Origin: JAHFUA01 sp963808725
GTDB lineage: Bacteria > Acidobacteriota > Terriglobia > Terriglobales > Acidobacteriaceae
DNA length: 64,000 nt
Assembly: GCA_963808725.1 (NCBI GenBank)
Contig: CAWEGO010000002.1
Coordinates: 124,001 to 188,000 of the forward strand
Reading direction: 5' to 3'
Below are positions 8,180-16,531 of the stretch, piece by piece; position 1 is the stretch's first letter, and every line of letters begins with the position of its first letter. Below the pieces are notes generated by a model. The model made no database searches and was not told where the DNA came from. It was given only the letters and a program-made list of their open reading frames with translations. Made by a program: the position numbers and the translations under genes.

Positions 8180-8832
8180 TGACGCACGCGGAGATGGGCT
8201 CGACCACGCTGTGGCTGATGCTGTTGCTGGGCGCCTACCACGGTATCAATCCCGGGATGGGGTGGCTTTTCGCGGTGGCGCTGGGAATGCAGCAGCAAAA
8301 GGGGAGCGCCGTGGCGAGAGCGCTCATCCCTATTGCCATCGGCCACGCGTTAGCCATCGGCGCCGTGGTCCTGACGGCGGCTTTTCTCGGCCAAGCGCTG
8401 CCGATCGCCGTTATCCGCTACCCCGTTGCCGCTGCCCTGGTCGGCCTTGGAATCTATGGCCTGGTGCGGCATCACCACCTGCGGTGGGTCCGTATGCAGG
8501 TGGGCTTCCGAGACCTGACGGTCTGGTCGTTTCTGATGGCCTCGGCGCACGGAGCAGGCTTGATGGTGCTGCCGGTACTGTTGGCCAGCAGTACTGTGGA
8601 AGCGGCCGGCAAGACAGCAGGCCGCAATCACATATCGGCGGCCGCTAGCCCCCTCGCCGGACTGCTTGCCACCGGGATCCATACGGCAGGCTATCTTGCG
8701 GTCACAGGGCTCATGGCATGGCTGGTCTATCGCAAGTTTGGCCTCGCACTTCTCCGTAAGGCGTGGTTCAACCTCGACCTGGTCTGGGCTGCTGCGCTCG
8801 TGCTCACCGGCCTGGCCACGCTGGTGATGTAG
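8179..8832 (+). CDS. Integral membrane protein coupled to the selenium-binding protein
   Basis: A 217-residue protein with six or so hydrophobic segments, containing GAYHGINPGMGWLFAVALGM near the N terminus and HHHLRWVRMQVGFRDL in the middle. It overlaps the upstream stop by one base (TGATG), which indicates translational coupling. The conserved His, Asn and Gly in the first helices recall the metal-transport NiCoT/UreH-like superfamily, but this is only a resemblance. Linkage suggests it serves the selenium-binding protein, perhaps by moving a metal or sulphur compound. Function unproven. Confidence 0.75.
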   Translation: MTHAEMGSTTLWLMLLLGAYHGINPGMGWLFAVALGMQQQKGSAVARALIPIAIGHALAIGAVVLTAAFLGQALPIAVIRYPVAAALVGLGIYGLVRHHHLRWVRMQVGFRDLTVWSFLMASAHGAGLMVLPVLLASSTVEAAGKTAGRNHISAAASPLAGLLATGIHTAGYLAVTGLMAWLVYRKFGLALLRKAWFNLDLVWAAALVLTGLATLVM

Positions 8833-8852
8833 CTTCTCAAACTTTCCTCTGT

Positions 8853-9059
8853 TCAAGTGCGAGCGACGTAGACTATGCCGCCGACCTCTTCATTGCGCCG
8901 GGCTTCTCGTAGAAGCCGCGCTTTCAGGGGCATTTCGGGTGGATCGTCGGCGATGCAAAAGTAATCCGGGTCGAACTGGTGAGAGTCGCGCGCCGAGACG
9001 GGCAAGGCTTCGAAAGTGCAACCTGGTTGCACAGAGCGCAGTCGTTGCATTGCGGCCAT
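8853..9059 (-). pseudogene. Possible fragment of an unrecognised protein
   Basis: The minus strand reads QFDPDYFCIADDPPEMPLKA and then RRNEEVGGIVYVART before a stop at 8853. The composition is protein-like, but the N-terminal half overlaps the plus-strand family fragment VARRDGQGFESATWLHRAQ, so both cannot be genuine full-length genes. I treat it as a C-terminal remnant of an unknown protein. Confidence 0.25.
8970..9036 (+). pseudogene. 3' fragment of the family gene seen at 4854-5264
   Basis: LVRVARRDGQGFESATWLHR reads as the natural continuation of LGWSKVIE at the break near base 5264. Either a 3.7-kb block was inserted into one gene or these are pieces of two family copies. The fragment is about 22 codons long. 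Confidence 0.4.
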
Positions 9060-9079
9060 CACTTTGACCCTGTGGTCAC

Positions 9080-9156
9080 GGCTCTTCCATGCTGGCTCTC
9101 GCCCCGCCAACTTATCTGTTATTCGTGGATCACCGGAGAACCCAACGTGGGATTCG
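9080..9156 (+). repeat. 75-bp dispersed direct repeat, copy 2
   Basis: GCTCTTCCATGCTGGCTCTC followed by the tail GGAGAACCCAACGTGGGATT matches copy 1 at 4780-4853. It separates the family fragment from the 6-phosphogluconate dehydrogenase remnant. Confidence 0.7.
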
Positions 9157-9157
9157 T

Positions 9158-9360
9158 CGGCAATTCCTATTACGTCGACGGGACATCCGGCGCGCTAAAG
9201 AGCTTGTTCCGTGGAAAATCCACTATGCGAATCTAATGTGGGCACCAGCGGAGGGTCTTCGGTCCGCAGCGGGGGTACTGCATGATGATCGGCGGCGAGC
9301 CCGAGGTCATCAGGCGGCTCGACCCCATCTTTGCCGCCCTGGCCCCGGGAATGGGTAATG
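9158..9360 (+). pseudogene. 6-phosphogluconate dehydrogenase (decarboxylating) fragment, frameshifted
   Basis: Pieces in three frames rebuild a stretch of Gnd: GNSYYVD, then DIRRAKELVPWKIHYAN, then VGTSGG and VFG..RGYCMMIGGEPEVI followed by RRLDPIFAALAPG. In intact enzymes this is the run from the IDGGNS substrate loop to the RGYCLMIGG region. At least two frameshifts (near 9180 and 9250) plus a small extra segment break it, and both ends of the gene are absent. It directly follows the dispersed repeat. It is clearly non-functional. Confidence 0.7.
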
Positions 9361-9376
9361 TTCCTCTTGCCCCTGG

Positions 9377-11738
9377 CTATTTCTTCAGAATTTGAAACAG
9401 ATTGCTGTAGTCATCGGTCCAGATGCGCAGGGAGGCGTTGGATTCGTTCTGGGGGCTGCTGGCCTCGGCGATGGCGGGGATTTTCAGGACGGCGGGGTTT
9501 TCCGCCAGCAACATCCAGTCGCTCGTCCCCGACAAGGGCCCTTCGCCGCTGGTATGGATCCAGCACGCCGCCAGCCCGAAGTGCTCGGCCGCCTTCCACA
9601 CCACTTGCCGCAAGTCGAGATAGAGGTTGGAAACGTGGATGGCCAGAATTCCGTCCGCCTTGTTGAGGTGCCGCAGATAGATCTCGAACGCCTCCTGGCT
9701 CAGCAAATGGACCGGAATGGCATCGCCGTTGAAAGCATCGAGCACCAGCACATCAAACTGTTGGGGCTGCCCCATGTCCAATTCACGCTTCATCGACAGC
9801 CGTGCATCTCCCAGCACCACGTCCACGCGGCCTACGGAATCGCGCAAGTACGTGAAGTACCCTTCCTGAGAAAAGCGCACGAACGTCGGGATTGATCTCG
9901 TAGAAGCGAAAATAGTCCCCCGGCTGGGCGTAGGCGGCGATGGTGCCCACACCCAATCCCACCACACCGACCCTAAGGCTTCCGTCCTCCGGCCGCGAGG
10001 CCCGGCGCCGAGGGGCATTCAGAATGGCCAGGCCCACCCCGCTTTGTCGGCTGAAGTAAGCCGTCGGCAAGTCGCGCAGACTGTTCGACCGATATTGAAC
10101 TCCGTGGTCCACCGGGCCGTGCACGAGCTTGTAGGCATCGAGTTCCGGGTTGTGAGCATTGATTTCGATTACCGAGAGGACCCCATAGAAGTTCCGCGAA
10201 GTCACAATGGACTTTTGCCGGGTGTTGAGGAACAGCACCGCTCCCAGTATGGCCAGAGCAGCCGCCGCGCAAATCTGCGCCCAGCGGCGCCGGGATTGAA
10301 AAGTCGTCGGCGCCCGCTTGCGCAGGGATACTTTCGCCACGAGGGCCAGCGCCAGAAGGAAGAGTAGAGGAAGGCGCCAGTCACGAAATAAGATCTGCGG
10401 GTGTGCAGCGAAGAAAATCCATCCCGGCAGAAGAGCCGCGCCCACGACCAGCAAGACGGGCAGCAACTGATGGCCTCGATACAGCCAGGAATACCTATCC
10501 TGGGCTAGGACGAGAAATAGGAGCAGCGCCGACCCCCACAGGCCCAAGCCAAGTTCCCAATAGCCGCGAAAAAGCCAGGGCGCCAGCAAGGCCACGAAGA
10601 TTCCGCCCGCTGCCCCGCCCGTGGCAACCCAGAGGTAAAAGCGCGTGAGGTAGGGGCCACTCGGCTTCAGGCGCGCCAGTTCCCCGTGGCATACCATGCA
10701 ACAGGCAAAGAGCGCGAATGAGCAGATGCCGATTTGCGCCAGCACATGGCTTCGGGGGCCGCGGTAGAACAGCGAGCAAGCCATCACAATGGCCAGCGCC
10801 AGCGCCGGGTGAAATACGCTGCGCACGTACCACCTTTCGCTGTGAAAGCACAGGATGAACGAGAGCAGGTAGAGGCCCAGCGGCAACACCCACAAGAAGG
10901 GTATGACGGAAACCTCCTGGCAAATCCAGTTGGTGGTTGCCAGGAGCATGAGCGAAGCACACGCCGCCAGGCTCACCCAAAGAGCGCACAGCCCCTTACC
11001 GGGGATAGCTGCAGGGATGTTCCCAGAGCGCGTCAGTACTGGCTCTCCACTCCGCGCCTCTTTCGCTGCTTGGCCACTGGCCGTCTGCAGGGCGCAGAAT
11101 GCGCAGCAGAGCGCAAAGGCAAAGTACCCCCACGCCCAGATACGCGCCTGCGTTCTCAACGTCAAGGCAGGCTCCACGATGAAGGGGTAACTCGCCAGCG
11201 CGCCCAATGAGCCCAGGTTGGACAGCGCGTAGAGCCGGTAGGGAGAAGAGGCGGGAAAGACTCTCCCATACCACGCCTGAAGGAGCGGCCCGGTGGTGGA
11301 AAGCACAAAATAAGGCAAGCCTACACTGATGGTAAGGAGTGCGAGCAGGTGCCACCTTGGATCCTGGCTATGGGCCGGCACCCATGCGGCGCCGGGCGTA
11401 ATCGGCGACTCCCAGACGCGTCCCAGGCTGGCCAGCAGCACGAGTGAGGAGGCCAGCAAAAGCAGGTGCCATTTGTCCGGCCCTTCAGAAGTCCGCCGAC
11501 GGGTGAGGAGGTGCGCGTAGCTATATCCACCCAGCAGGAGCACCTGGAAAAACACCAGGCAGGTTGTCCACACGGCCGGCGTCCCCCCGAACCAAGGCAA
11601 AAAGTACTTGGCGATTAAAGGCTGCACCTGAAAGAGCAGGAAGGCGCTCAGGAATATGGTGAGCGCATAGGCGGCTACCGTGGGCCACCGCGTGCTCTTC
11701 TCCGCTTCAACGCCTATCTCGGCGGGGTAGGTTGACAT
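9377..11738 (-). pseudogene. Membrane-anchored spermidine-synthase-like protein, frameshifted
   Basis: The first part (from ATG 11738) has about ten or more membrane segments starting AYALTIFLSAFLLFQVQPLI and a FGGTPAVWTTCLVFFQVLLL stretch, typical of the fused MFS/spermidine-synthase-like proteins. It ends in the Rossmann motif VGVVGLGVGTIAAYAQPGD and FYEINPDV. The remainder, VDVVLGDARLSMKREL and FDVLVLDAFNGDAIPVHLL, continues in another frame after about base 9885, where a TTTT run probably holds one extra T. With the frame restored the protein would be about 785 residues. It may be a sequencing error or a recent mutation; substrate unknown. Confidence 0.8.
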
Positions 11739-12206
11739 ACTAGAGAATCCAGCCTCGCTCGGGTCAGCCCGGGGATTGGGTGGTCGCATCGACGGCCCGG
11801 GGCACAGAGCGCCGTATGTCAATCCTACAACCGGAACAAACTGTTTTGTCTAGCACCTTGGTGCCGTACCCTCCCACCTCAGTCGCATTGTTGCTGACTT
11901 CAACAACCGGACGCTATTGCGGTGCCATGCGCGGTTGTAAGACCCAGAATATAGCTCGCCCATCACCGTATCCACCGGTGCGATGCTGATCACCACCACG
12001 CTGCCTCCGGCCCGCACCAAGCCCATCACACCGGTTCCCCTAGGCCGCGTACATCGGGTGCCTGTCAGGGTGTTGACTTCCAAGGTTCAACCCAAAAATC
12101 CTGCAAAAGAATACTGCTGGACATCGCACGCTGGCGTAGATTTTTAAGACTATCTAGGGGTCGCCAACGCTACCTCGTCGCGACATCTGGCTGCGATGGA
12201 GAGGTG
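11739..12206. other. Non-coding stretch, no gene recognised
   Basis: About 470 bases between the spermidine-synthase-like gene and a small membrane ORF. Neither strand gives a convincing protein; a minus-strand frame at 11850-12083 has no family resemblance or ribosome site. Base composition is somewhat AT-richer than the surroundings. Confidence 0.4.
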
Positions 12207-12482
12207 ATGGAAACGGCAATCGCATTTGCAGCAGGAATGCTCCTGACCCTAATTGCGTTGGCTTTGGAAGATTGGACTCGACTGAGCGAACAGAAAAACG
12301 CGACATTGCCCCATGAAGAGAAGTTGGGTGCGGCGAAGATGTTCTTTCCAACGGTGTCAACTAGCGTGGGCGGGAGTAACCGAAGGGCTTCGTCCCTACT
12401 GTCTCCCTCTGAGCCTTGTCTATGGCCACCAAGGACGCGTTCGGATGACAGTGAGCACCACGTGAATTCCACAGCAGCGTAG
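12207..12482 (+). CDS. Small hypothetical protein with one N-terminal membrane segment
   Basis: A 91-residue reading frame, METAIAFAAGMLLTLIALAL then EDWTRLSEQKNA. It has one hydrophobic helix at the start and a Ser/Arg-rich tail that looks less constrained. A GGAGAGG ribosome site lies 4 bases before the ATG, and a GTG at 12204 is possible too. I do not recognise it. The second half may simply be read-through of a degraded frame. Confidence 0.35.
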   Translation: METAIAFAAGMLLTLIALALEDWTRLSEQKNATLPHEEKLGAAKMFFPTVSTSVGGSNRRASSLLSPSEPCLWPPRTRSDDSEHHVNSTAA

Positions 12483-12590
12483 GTCTGCGGCGTTGAAGCT
12501 ACACTTATGGCACTGAGAACGCGCCAATATATCAGGCGGCGGGATGCGCCATTCTCGAATGGTCACTCTATGACATTCAGGCTGTAAGGT

Positions 12591-12614
12591 TACTTATGGA
12601 CATGTCCGTAAGTA
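12591..12614. promoter_or_regulatory. 24-bp palindrome, candidate operator
   Basis: TACTTA-T-GGACATGTCC-G-TAAGTA is a palindrome broken by a single mismatched pair around a perfect GGACATGTCC core. It lies 70 bases upstream of the zinc-ribbon gene at 12685, where a dimeric repressor or activator would bind. No regulator is assigned. Confidence 0.45.
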
Positions 12615-12684
12615 CATAGGTTTCCCTGCACTTTCGGGACTGTCCTAGAATGATACTTGTCGTCCGCATGGCGGTTTCTCCATA

Positions 12685-12918
12685 ATGCCAGCCATGAGGA
12701 TGGGACGACGCCTAGCCCTAATACTGATGGACTTGTTCACCCCGAGCGGCTGTCCCCACGAGTTTGGATGGCCTCGCAAACGCCAAGATGGAGAGCACTA
12801 TCAAGTATGCCGATTATGCGGGGATGAATACGCATACGATTGGCGCTTGATGCGTCGATGCGGGCGGGTCAACCAAGAACCGGAGTACCGAAGAAACATT
12901 CGCAAGACTGCTGCGTAA
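12685..12918 (+). CDS. Small zinc-ribbon-like protein
   Basis: A 77-residue basic protein with CPHEFGWPRKRQDGEHYQVC and RLCGDEY, i.e. a C-P-H pair and a C-x2-C pair spaced like a zinc ribbon. The core H-x4-WP-x(n)-G-x(2)-YQVC-x2-CG recurs in the protein encoded at 13780-14076, so the two are diverged paralogues. There is a short hydrophobic run (RLALILMDLF) near the N terminus. An in-frame ATG at 12694 is a possible alternative start. Function unknown; a role in RNA or DNA binding or as a small cytoplasmic zinc protein would be speculation. Confidence 0.55.
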   Translation: MPAMRMGRRLALILMDLFTPSGCPHEFGWPRKRQDGEHYQVCRLCGDEYAYDWRLMRRCGRVNQEPEYRRNIRKTAA

Positions 12919-13301
12919 GGCTCAAATCGGTACCATTCGGGATTGCCAAACGCCCTTCAAACCACTGCCGAAAGGCTGCAACCTTTCTTCGTGACCGTGC
13001 AATGTAACCACCACGCGCTAGCCCCTCTCCGCACTGGTCATCAATGTTCCCCGTAGCCCCTGCACATCGAGGATGGAATCCTGGTCCGGTCGCGGGAGCG
13101 GCACCTCGCGGGACATTCAGTCGCTGGGTGGTTGAATTCAGCCAGGATGGCTGAAATCAGCCACCCGTGTGTCTGCAACTTTTCCCGCGGGTGCGAGTTC
13201 AATTGAGTAGGCGCTTCGGAAGGAACGAAAAGGCTAAAAGGCTTCAGGATCCCGTGATTTCGTAGTCGAGAAGAAGTGGTATCTGAAGGAAGGGGGGCAC
13301 C
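12919..13301. other. Non-coding stretch with a long hairpin
   Basis: No credible gene is seen in these 380 bases. The notable element is the inverted repeat at 13126-13166. A GGAAGGGGGG ribosome site just before 13302 belongs to the next gene. Confidence 0.5.
13126..13166. repeat. Long near-perfect hairpin (19-bp stem, 3-base loop)
   Basis: GGGTGGTTGAATTCAGCCA (13126-13144) pairs with TGGCTGAAATCAGCCACCC (13148-13166) with two mismatches, around a GGA loop. It has no following T-tract and lies 136 bases upstream of the gene at 13302. It could be a repetitive extragenic palindrome, an RNA structure in the leader, or a terminator without T-run. Confidence 0.6.
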
Positions 13302-13667
13302 ATGAGGTATCTAAGATATTTGGCTCTGCTCGGTATGTTGATGCTGCCGCTCACTTACTCGCAGGCGCAGGTCGGGTTTGGAGTGGGGATAGGAGTCGGC
13401 CCAGCCGTTGTGGCCGGACCGCCGGTTTGCGCGTATGGGTACTACCCGTATTATCCGTATGCGTGTGCGCCCTACGGGTATTACGGTCCGAGCTGGTTTT
13501 CGGGTGGAGTATTTATCGGCGCGGGCCCGTGGCATCACGGCTGGGGGCACCCTTATTACGGATTCCCGGGCTATGGCCGCGGATACGACGGACATGCGCC
13601 GATCGTTGGCCGCGGTTCCAACGGACATGGTCCGGTCGCGGGCTTCCATGGCGGCGGACACCGGTAA
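13302..13667 (+). CDS. Secreted glycine/tyrosine-rich protein
   Basis: A 121-residue protein with a signal peptide (MRYLRYLALLGMLMLPLTYS, ending QAQ). The mature part is low-complexity: VGFGVGIGVGPAVVAG, then YYPYYPYACAPYGYYGPSW, then a His/Gly-rich tail (GHAPIVGRGSNGHGPVAGFHGGGHR). Proteins of this composition are common as exported proteins of unknown function in Acidobacteria and Proteobacteria. The ATG follows GGAAGGGGGG. The two Cys could form one disulphide. No specific function can be assigned. Confidence 0.7.
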   Translation: MRYLRYLALLGMLMLPLTYSQAQVGFGVGIGVGPAVVAGPPVCAYGYYPYYPYACAPYGYYGPSWFSGGVFIGAGPWHHGWGHPYYGFPGYGRGYDGHAPIVGRGSNGHGPVAGFHGGGHR

Positions 13668-13779
13668 GGGACTCCCATGCATGGAGTGGGCGATGGCCGG
13701 CGGCACTAAGCTCGCCCTTGCAAGCGCTGAGGCAGGGCGGCGGCGGGGCTTAGTTGTCGGTGAACGAGAAGGCGGCTAC

Positions 13780-14076
13780 ATGACCAAGGTGGGCCACAAG
13801 AAGAAACGCTGGTCGCACTGGGCATGGCCTCTCGGTTTGCTCGCCGCCGGAGTGGGAGGCGCGGCGGTGTTCCTCCTATGTGGCTGCTGGCACAGAAAAA
13901 TGAGTTGGCCAGTTCGAGAAGGAGACCACTCATATCAGGTGTGCCTCGAATGCGGGAGCAAGCGCCTATTCGACGAGAATACATTCCGTGGCTACGGACC
14001 CTACAGCTATGACGTGAAGGAACTCATGGCAAGAGAACGGGCGATCCGTATGCGGCAGCGGCGCAAGACAGCCTGA
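13780..14076 (+). CDS. Membrane-anchored zinc-ribbon-like protein
   Basis: A 98-residue protein: a Lys-rich start (MTKVGHKKKRWSHWAW), one transmembrane helix (PLGLLAAGVGGAAVFLLCGC), then a ribbon HRKMSWPVREGDHSYQVC followed by LECGSKRLFDE and a basic tail. The ribbon repeats the pattern of the gene at 12685. The in-frame open region upstream of 13780 is antisense-like and overlaps the preceding gene, so I start at the ATG that gives a positive-inside helix. No strong ribosome site is visible. Function unknown. Confidence 0.55.
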   Translation: MTKVGHKKKRWSHWAWPLGLLAAGVGGAAVFLLCGCWHRKMSWPVREGDHSYQVCLECGSKRLFDENTFRGYGPYSYDVKELMARERAIRMRQRRKTA

Positions 14077-14102
14077 GGGGGGGATTCCCAAGGACTGTCG
14101 AA

Positions 14103-16349
14103 CTAGTGGGAACCGGAGGCGGCGGGTGACGCGGGCTTCTCCGGGTACAGGCGGTCGAACTCCGGGTCATCATGAAGGATGGCGAGGTCTGGGTCGCGGC
14201 GAGCCCACACCGCGTCCCTGAAACCCGCTTCCCAGGCTTTGCGCAGGGTATCCATGGCTTCCTGCTTTTTTTTCAGGCCGCAGTACAGGCAAGCCGCATT
14301 GTAAAGAATCGAGGCTTCGTTGGCGCGCAGGGTGACCGCCAGGTTGAGTTCGCGCAAGGCGTCCTCGGGCCGTCCCAAATAGGCGTAGATGCCGCCCAGC
14401 AGAATGCGCGCCCGCGCGTCCTCGGGCACCTGTTTCAAGTGGTTTTCGAAGGCTCCCACCTGTCGATGGGACATGTTGCGCTTGGCTTCTTCTTTGCCCA
14501 TGGCGCCCAGAGAATTCACGATGGGCACATAAACGTTGTAGTCCTCGCCGCTGGCTTCGATGGCGACTTCGGCAACGTCCAGAATCTCTTGATACCGTCC
14601 CGCGGCGAACAGGGCGCGGCAGAGCAGGTAATAGGCGCCTTCGCAGTCGCGCTTGCGTTCGATGGCCTTTTTGACCATGCGCACGGCTTCGTCGTGCAGT
14701 TCGGCGGCGTAGAGGACCCAAGCCTGGCTGACCTGCACTTCGGGCAGGTCCCAGCGCAGAGCCACCGCCTTGCCGGAGGCCTCGCGCGCGCGTTCCACCC
14801 ACGCCTGATCGCGGCTGTAGTTGCAATAGAACATGGCGCAGGCGTTGGCGCAGGCGGCATAAGCCAGGGCGAAGCTAGGATCAATGGCCACCGCGTTTTC
14901 GAACATCTGCAGGGCGAACTCCAGGTCCTGGCGGGTCTGGCGCCGCGCATAGCGTTTGCCGCGCAGGTAGAGATCATAGGCCTGCAGGTTTTCCGTGGGC
15001 TTGATGGCCAAGGCTTCCAGTTCTTCGGGGGAAAGCGTCACCCGCAGGGCTTCGGCGATCTTGCGGGCCATTTCGTCCTGCACTTCGAAGACGTCCTTCA
15101 TCTCGCGATCGAAGCGCTCCGACCAGAGCGGAAAATCAGTGTGGGTGTCTACAAGCTGCGCGCTGATGCGAAGACGGGCGCCGGAGCGGCGCAAGGTTCC
15201 GGTAAGAACATAAGCCGCGCCGAGCTGCTGGCCGACCTGCGCCGGGGTCACCGATTTGTCCCGAAAGGCGAGAACGGTGGGACGCGAAAAAATGTTCAGT
15301 CCGCGAATCTTGGAGAGCTCGGTGATCACATCCTCGGTGATGCCGTCGCGCAGGTATTCGTCTTCCTTGGCGCCACTCAGGTTTTCAAAGTAGAGCACGG
15401 CCACGGACTTTCCCGTTTGCTTGTGGACGCCGGAATCAGAATCCGTCTTCTCCTTGGCGCGCCGTTTGCTGGATTCGAGGTCGCGCTTGAGCCGGCTGAG
15501 GTCGGTTTTCAGCTCGGTGGCCGTCTGGCAGCGCAGATTGCGGTCCTTCTCCAGCGTCTTTTCCAGGATGCGCACAAAATCGGGGGCCAGCGAAGGATTC
15601 AACTCCGCTGCCGGCTTGGGGTCGCGGTTCAGGATGGCGTCGAAGATAACGGCTGAGGTGTCTCCCTGAAAGGGCAGCGTTCCGGTGGCCAGCTGGTAGA
15701 GCACCGTGCCGGTGGAAAACAGGTCGGTGCGGGCATCTACGAGCTGCCCGCGGGCCTGCTCCGGCGACATGTAGGAGACAGTGCCGACAGCCGAGCCGGG
15801 TGAAGTAAGTTCATGGGTGAGGGCGAGGGTGTCCGCCTGCTCGGCTCCCTGCCCGCTCTCAATGCGGCTCATCTTCGCGAGGCCGAAGTCCAGAATCTTC
15901 ATCTGTCCGCGCGCGGTAAGAAACAGGTTCGCCGGCTTGATGTCGCGGTGCACGATCCCCTTGGAATGGGCCGATTCGAGCGCGTCGGCGATCTGGATGG
16001 CCAGCGGCAGCAGCTTGTCCATTTCCACGGGCTGCCGGGTCATCTTTTGCGCCAGTGTCTCCCCCTCGAGCAACTCCATCACGATGAAGTGCCGGCGCTC
16101 GTGCTGCTCAATCGCGTGGATAGTGCAGATGTTGGGGTGATTGAGGGAGGAAGCGGCACGCGCCTCGCGCTGGAATCGCTCCAGCAACTGGCTGTCCTGG
16201 GCCATTTCAGGAGGAAGAAACTTCAGGGCTACGCGGCGGCCAAGCTGGGAGTCCTGGGCTTCGTACACCACACCCATGCCCCCCGAGCCCAGTTTGCGGA
16301 GAATTTTGTAGTGCAGCAGGGATTGGCCGATGAGGATATCCTGGTTCAT
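14103..16349 (-). CDS. Ser/Thr protein kinase with TolB-like and TPR domains
   Basis: A 748-residue protein. Residues 14-275 are a Hanks-type kinase with glycine loop GSGGMGVVYE, Lys43 in VALKFL, catalytic Asp136 in HRDIKPAN and Asp155 of DFG. Residues about 345-475 match the TolB-N/adenylate-cyclase-associated domain (SVAVLYFENLSGAKEDEYLR). TPR units follow to the C terminus (FENAVAIDPSFALAYAACAN). I start at 16349, where MNQDILIGQSLLHYKILRKL begins the kinase; the longer open frame has no ribosome site. No membrane segment is seen, so it should be cytoplasmic. A close paralogue lies at 44368. Confidence 0.92.
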   Translation of the reverse strand: MNQDILIGQSLLHYKILRKLGSGGMGVVYEAQDSQLGRRVALKFLPPEMAQDSQLLERFQREARAASSLNHPNICTIHAIEQHERRHFIVMELLEGETLAQKMTRQPVEMDKLLPLAIQIADALESAHSKGIVHRDIKPANLFLTARGQMKILDFGLAKMSRIESGQGAEQADTLALTHELTSPGSAVGTVSYMSPEQARGQLVDARTDLFSTGTVLYQLATGTLPFQGDTSAVIFDAILNRDPKPAAELNPSLAPDFVRILEKTLEKDRNLRCQTATELKTDLSRLKRDLESSKRRAKEKTDSDSGVHKQTGKSVAVLYFENLSGAKEDEYLRDGITEDVITELSKIRGLNIFSRPTVLAFRDKSVTPAQVGQQLGAAYVLTGTLRRSGARLRISAQLVDTHTDFPLWSERFDREMKDVFEVQDEMARKIAEALRVTLSPEELEALAIKPTENLQAYDLYLRGKRYARRQTRQDLEFALQMFENAVAIDPSFALAYAACANACAMFYCNYSRDQAWVERAREASGKAVALRWDLPEVQVSQAWVLYAAELHDEAVRMVKKAIERKRDCEGAYYLLCRALFAAGRYQEILDVAEVAIEASGEDYNVYVPIVNSLGAMGKEEAKRNMSHRQVGAFENHLKQVPEDARARILLGGIYAYLGRPEDALRELNLAVTLRANEASILYNAACLYCGLKKKQEAMDTLRKAWEAGFRDAVWARRDPDLAILHDDPEFDRLYPEKPASPAASGSH

Positions 16350-16531
16350 ATTAGCCGGTTGATGGTATGCGGTGAAGGGAGTGCCGTCAAGGAGACCGAC
16401 CGCGATTGAGGCAGGCACCACGGTTTGCCCTTTTTTGGCCTGGCACATCTCCGGGTCACGCCCGACCAGCCGGAGAGCTTAAATAATGTAGAGTTACTAC
16501 GGGCGTATAGCAGGGGCACGGGAGCACTGGC

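Noticed and set aside
14172..15656. Plus-strand open frame of 494 residues
   Set aside because: Antisense mirror of the kinase-TPR gene without recognisable domains.
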